Source: Oscillospiraceae bacterium UBA6409 | Lineage (GTDB): Bacteria > Bacillota > Clostridia > Oscillospirales > Oscillospiraceae | Direction: 5' to 3' | Length of the DNA stretch: 5,512 bases | NCBI GenBank assembly: GCA_002438575.1 | Contig: DJPP01000134.1 | Location: 189 to 5,700 of the forward strand | Shown here: positions 4,971 through 5,512 of the stretch, in pieces | Numbering within the stretch: the first letter of the stretch is position 1 | Layout of the letters: each line of letters begins with the position of its first letter | Program-made: the position numbers and the translations under genes | The notes under the pieces: generated by a model | Seen by the model: the letters and a program-made list of their open reading frames with translations, nothing else | What the model was told of the DNA's origin: nothing | Databases searched by the model: none

Positions 4971-5512
4971 ATGGACAAAAGCAACTTCTCCGCCCGCCGT
5001 CGTATCTGGGGCGGGACCATGCGGGGCCTGATGGTCCTCTGCGCCGCTGTGACCTGCGCGCTGGCGGTGTTTCTCATCGTCTATGTGCTCGTCAAGGGCG
5101 TGCCCAACCTGAGCTGGCAGCTGCTGAGCACCAAGCCCAGCTATCTGGACGGCTCCATCGGTATCCTGCCGGATATCATCACCACCGTCTGCACGGTGCT
5201 GACCACGCTGCTGGTGGTGCTGCCCCTGGGCGTCTGCGCCGCCGTGTACCTGACAGAGTATGCCGCCAACAAGCGGGTAGTGGCTGTCATCGAGTACGCC
5301 GCCGAGACGCTGTCCGGCATCCCCTCCATTATCTACGGCCTGGTGGGCCAGATGTTCTTCTGCCAGTTCCTGGGCATGAAGAAATCCCTCCTCGCCGGCG
5401 CTATGACCCTGGTCATTATGAACCTGCCCACTATCATGCGTACCACGCAGGAGAGCCTGAAGACCGTGCCCCAGTCCTACCGTGAGGGCGCCTTCGGCCT
5501 GGGCGCCGGCAA
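4971..5512 (+). CDS. pstA: Phosphate ABC transporter permease PstA, N-terminal part (3' end outside window)
   Basis: The frame opens at ATG 4971 (MDKSNFSARRRIWGG) and runs without a stop to the window end: 180 complete codons plus two bases. PstA pairs with PstC to form the phosphate channel. Visible segments are a basic N-terminus, a first membrane helix (about 19-42), an external loop with a SIGILPDIITT stretch entering the second helix (65-95), GIPSIIYGL (116-124) at the start of the third helix, a fourth helix (about 139-156), and the start of the EAA loop at 161-179 (ESLKTVPQSYREGAFGLGA). The GIPS-YGL block matches that of PstC, reflecting their shared ancestry. About 100 C-terminal residues should follow. 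The order pstS-pstC-pstA predicts pstB next (inference). The call rests on both sequence and position. Confidence 0.94.
   Translation, partial: MDKSNFSARRRIWGGTMRGLMVLCAAVTCALAVFLIVYVLVKGVPNLSWQLLSTKPSYLDGSIGILPDIITTVCTVLTTLLVVLPLGVCAAVYLTEYAANKRVVAVIEYAAETLSGIPSIIYGLVGQMFFCQFLGMKKSLLAGAMTLVIMNLPTIMRTTQESLKTVPQSYREGAFGLGAG

Overview
The window is an ordinary chromosomal segment from a GC-rich bacterium, most likely a Firmicute of class Clostridia (an Oscillospiraceae/Ruminococcaceae-like gut anaerobe; inferred from protein style, not from a search). Reasons: third codon positions are visibly rich in G and C, extracytoplasmic binding proteins are lipoproteins with short MKK signal peptides as in Gram-positives, Shine-Dalgarno sites are strong, and intrinsic terminators are clear hairpin-plus-T structures.

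Left part (1-1313), + strand: the 3' end of rpsB (ribosomal protein S2), a terminator-like hairpin in the 85-base gap, then complete tsf (elongation factor Ts, 308 aa, true start at 305). Two back-to-back, largely bidirectional terminator hairpins (1244-1279 and 1286-1313) separate this translation operon from the convergent gene that follows.

Middle part (1329-2957), - strand: a 542-residue lipoprotein of the UshA/5'-nucleotidase family, with the complete two-metal site and the C-terminal nucleotide-binding domain. It is probably an extracellular phosphatase that releases phosphate from nucleotides.

The 212-base divergent intergenic region (2958-3169) holds a plausible sigma-A promoter for the nucleotidase on the - strand. 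On the + strand it holds TTTACA repeats (two exactly 11 bases apart, a third 23 bases on) upstream of a -10 box with no good -35. This arrangement resembles PhoP (PhoB-type) binding sites at phosphate-starvation promoters.

Right part (3170-5512), + strand: pstS (phosphate-binding lipoprotein), pstC and pstA (membrane permeases; pstA is cut off by the window end). This is the start of a high-affinity phosphate ABC transporter operon; pstB and often phoU would be expected just outside. A stem-loop lies between pstS and pstC, and pstC and pstA are separated by only 3 bases.

Taken together, the right two thirds look like a phosphate acquisition unit: a surface nucleotidase liberates phosphate, PstS captures it and PstCA(B) imports it, possibly under one shared control region. 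I found no novel system, mobile element, CRISPR array, tRNA or rRNA. The points most worth checking are the putative Pho control region, the terminator inside rpsB-tsf, and the pstS-pstC hairpin.
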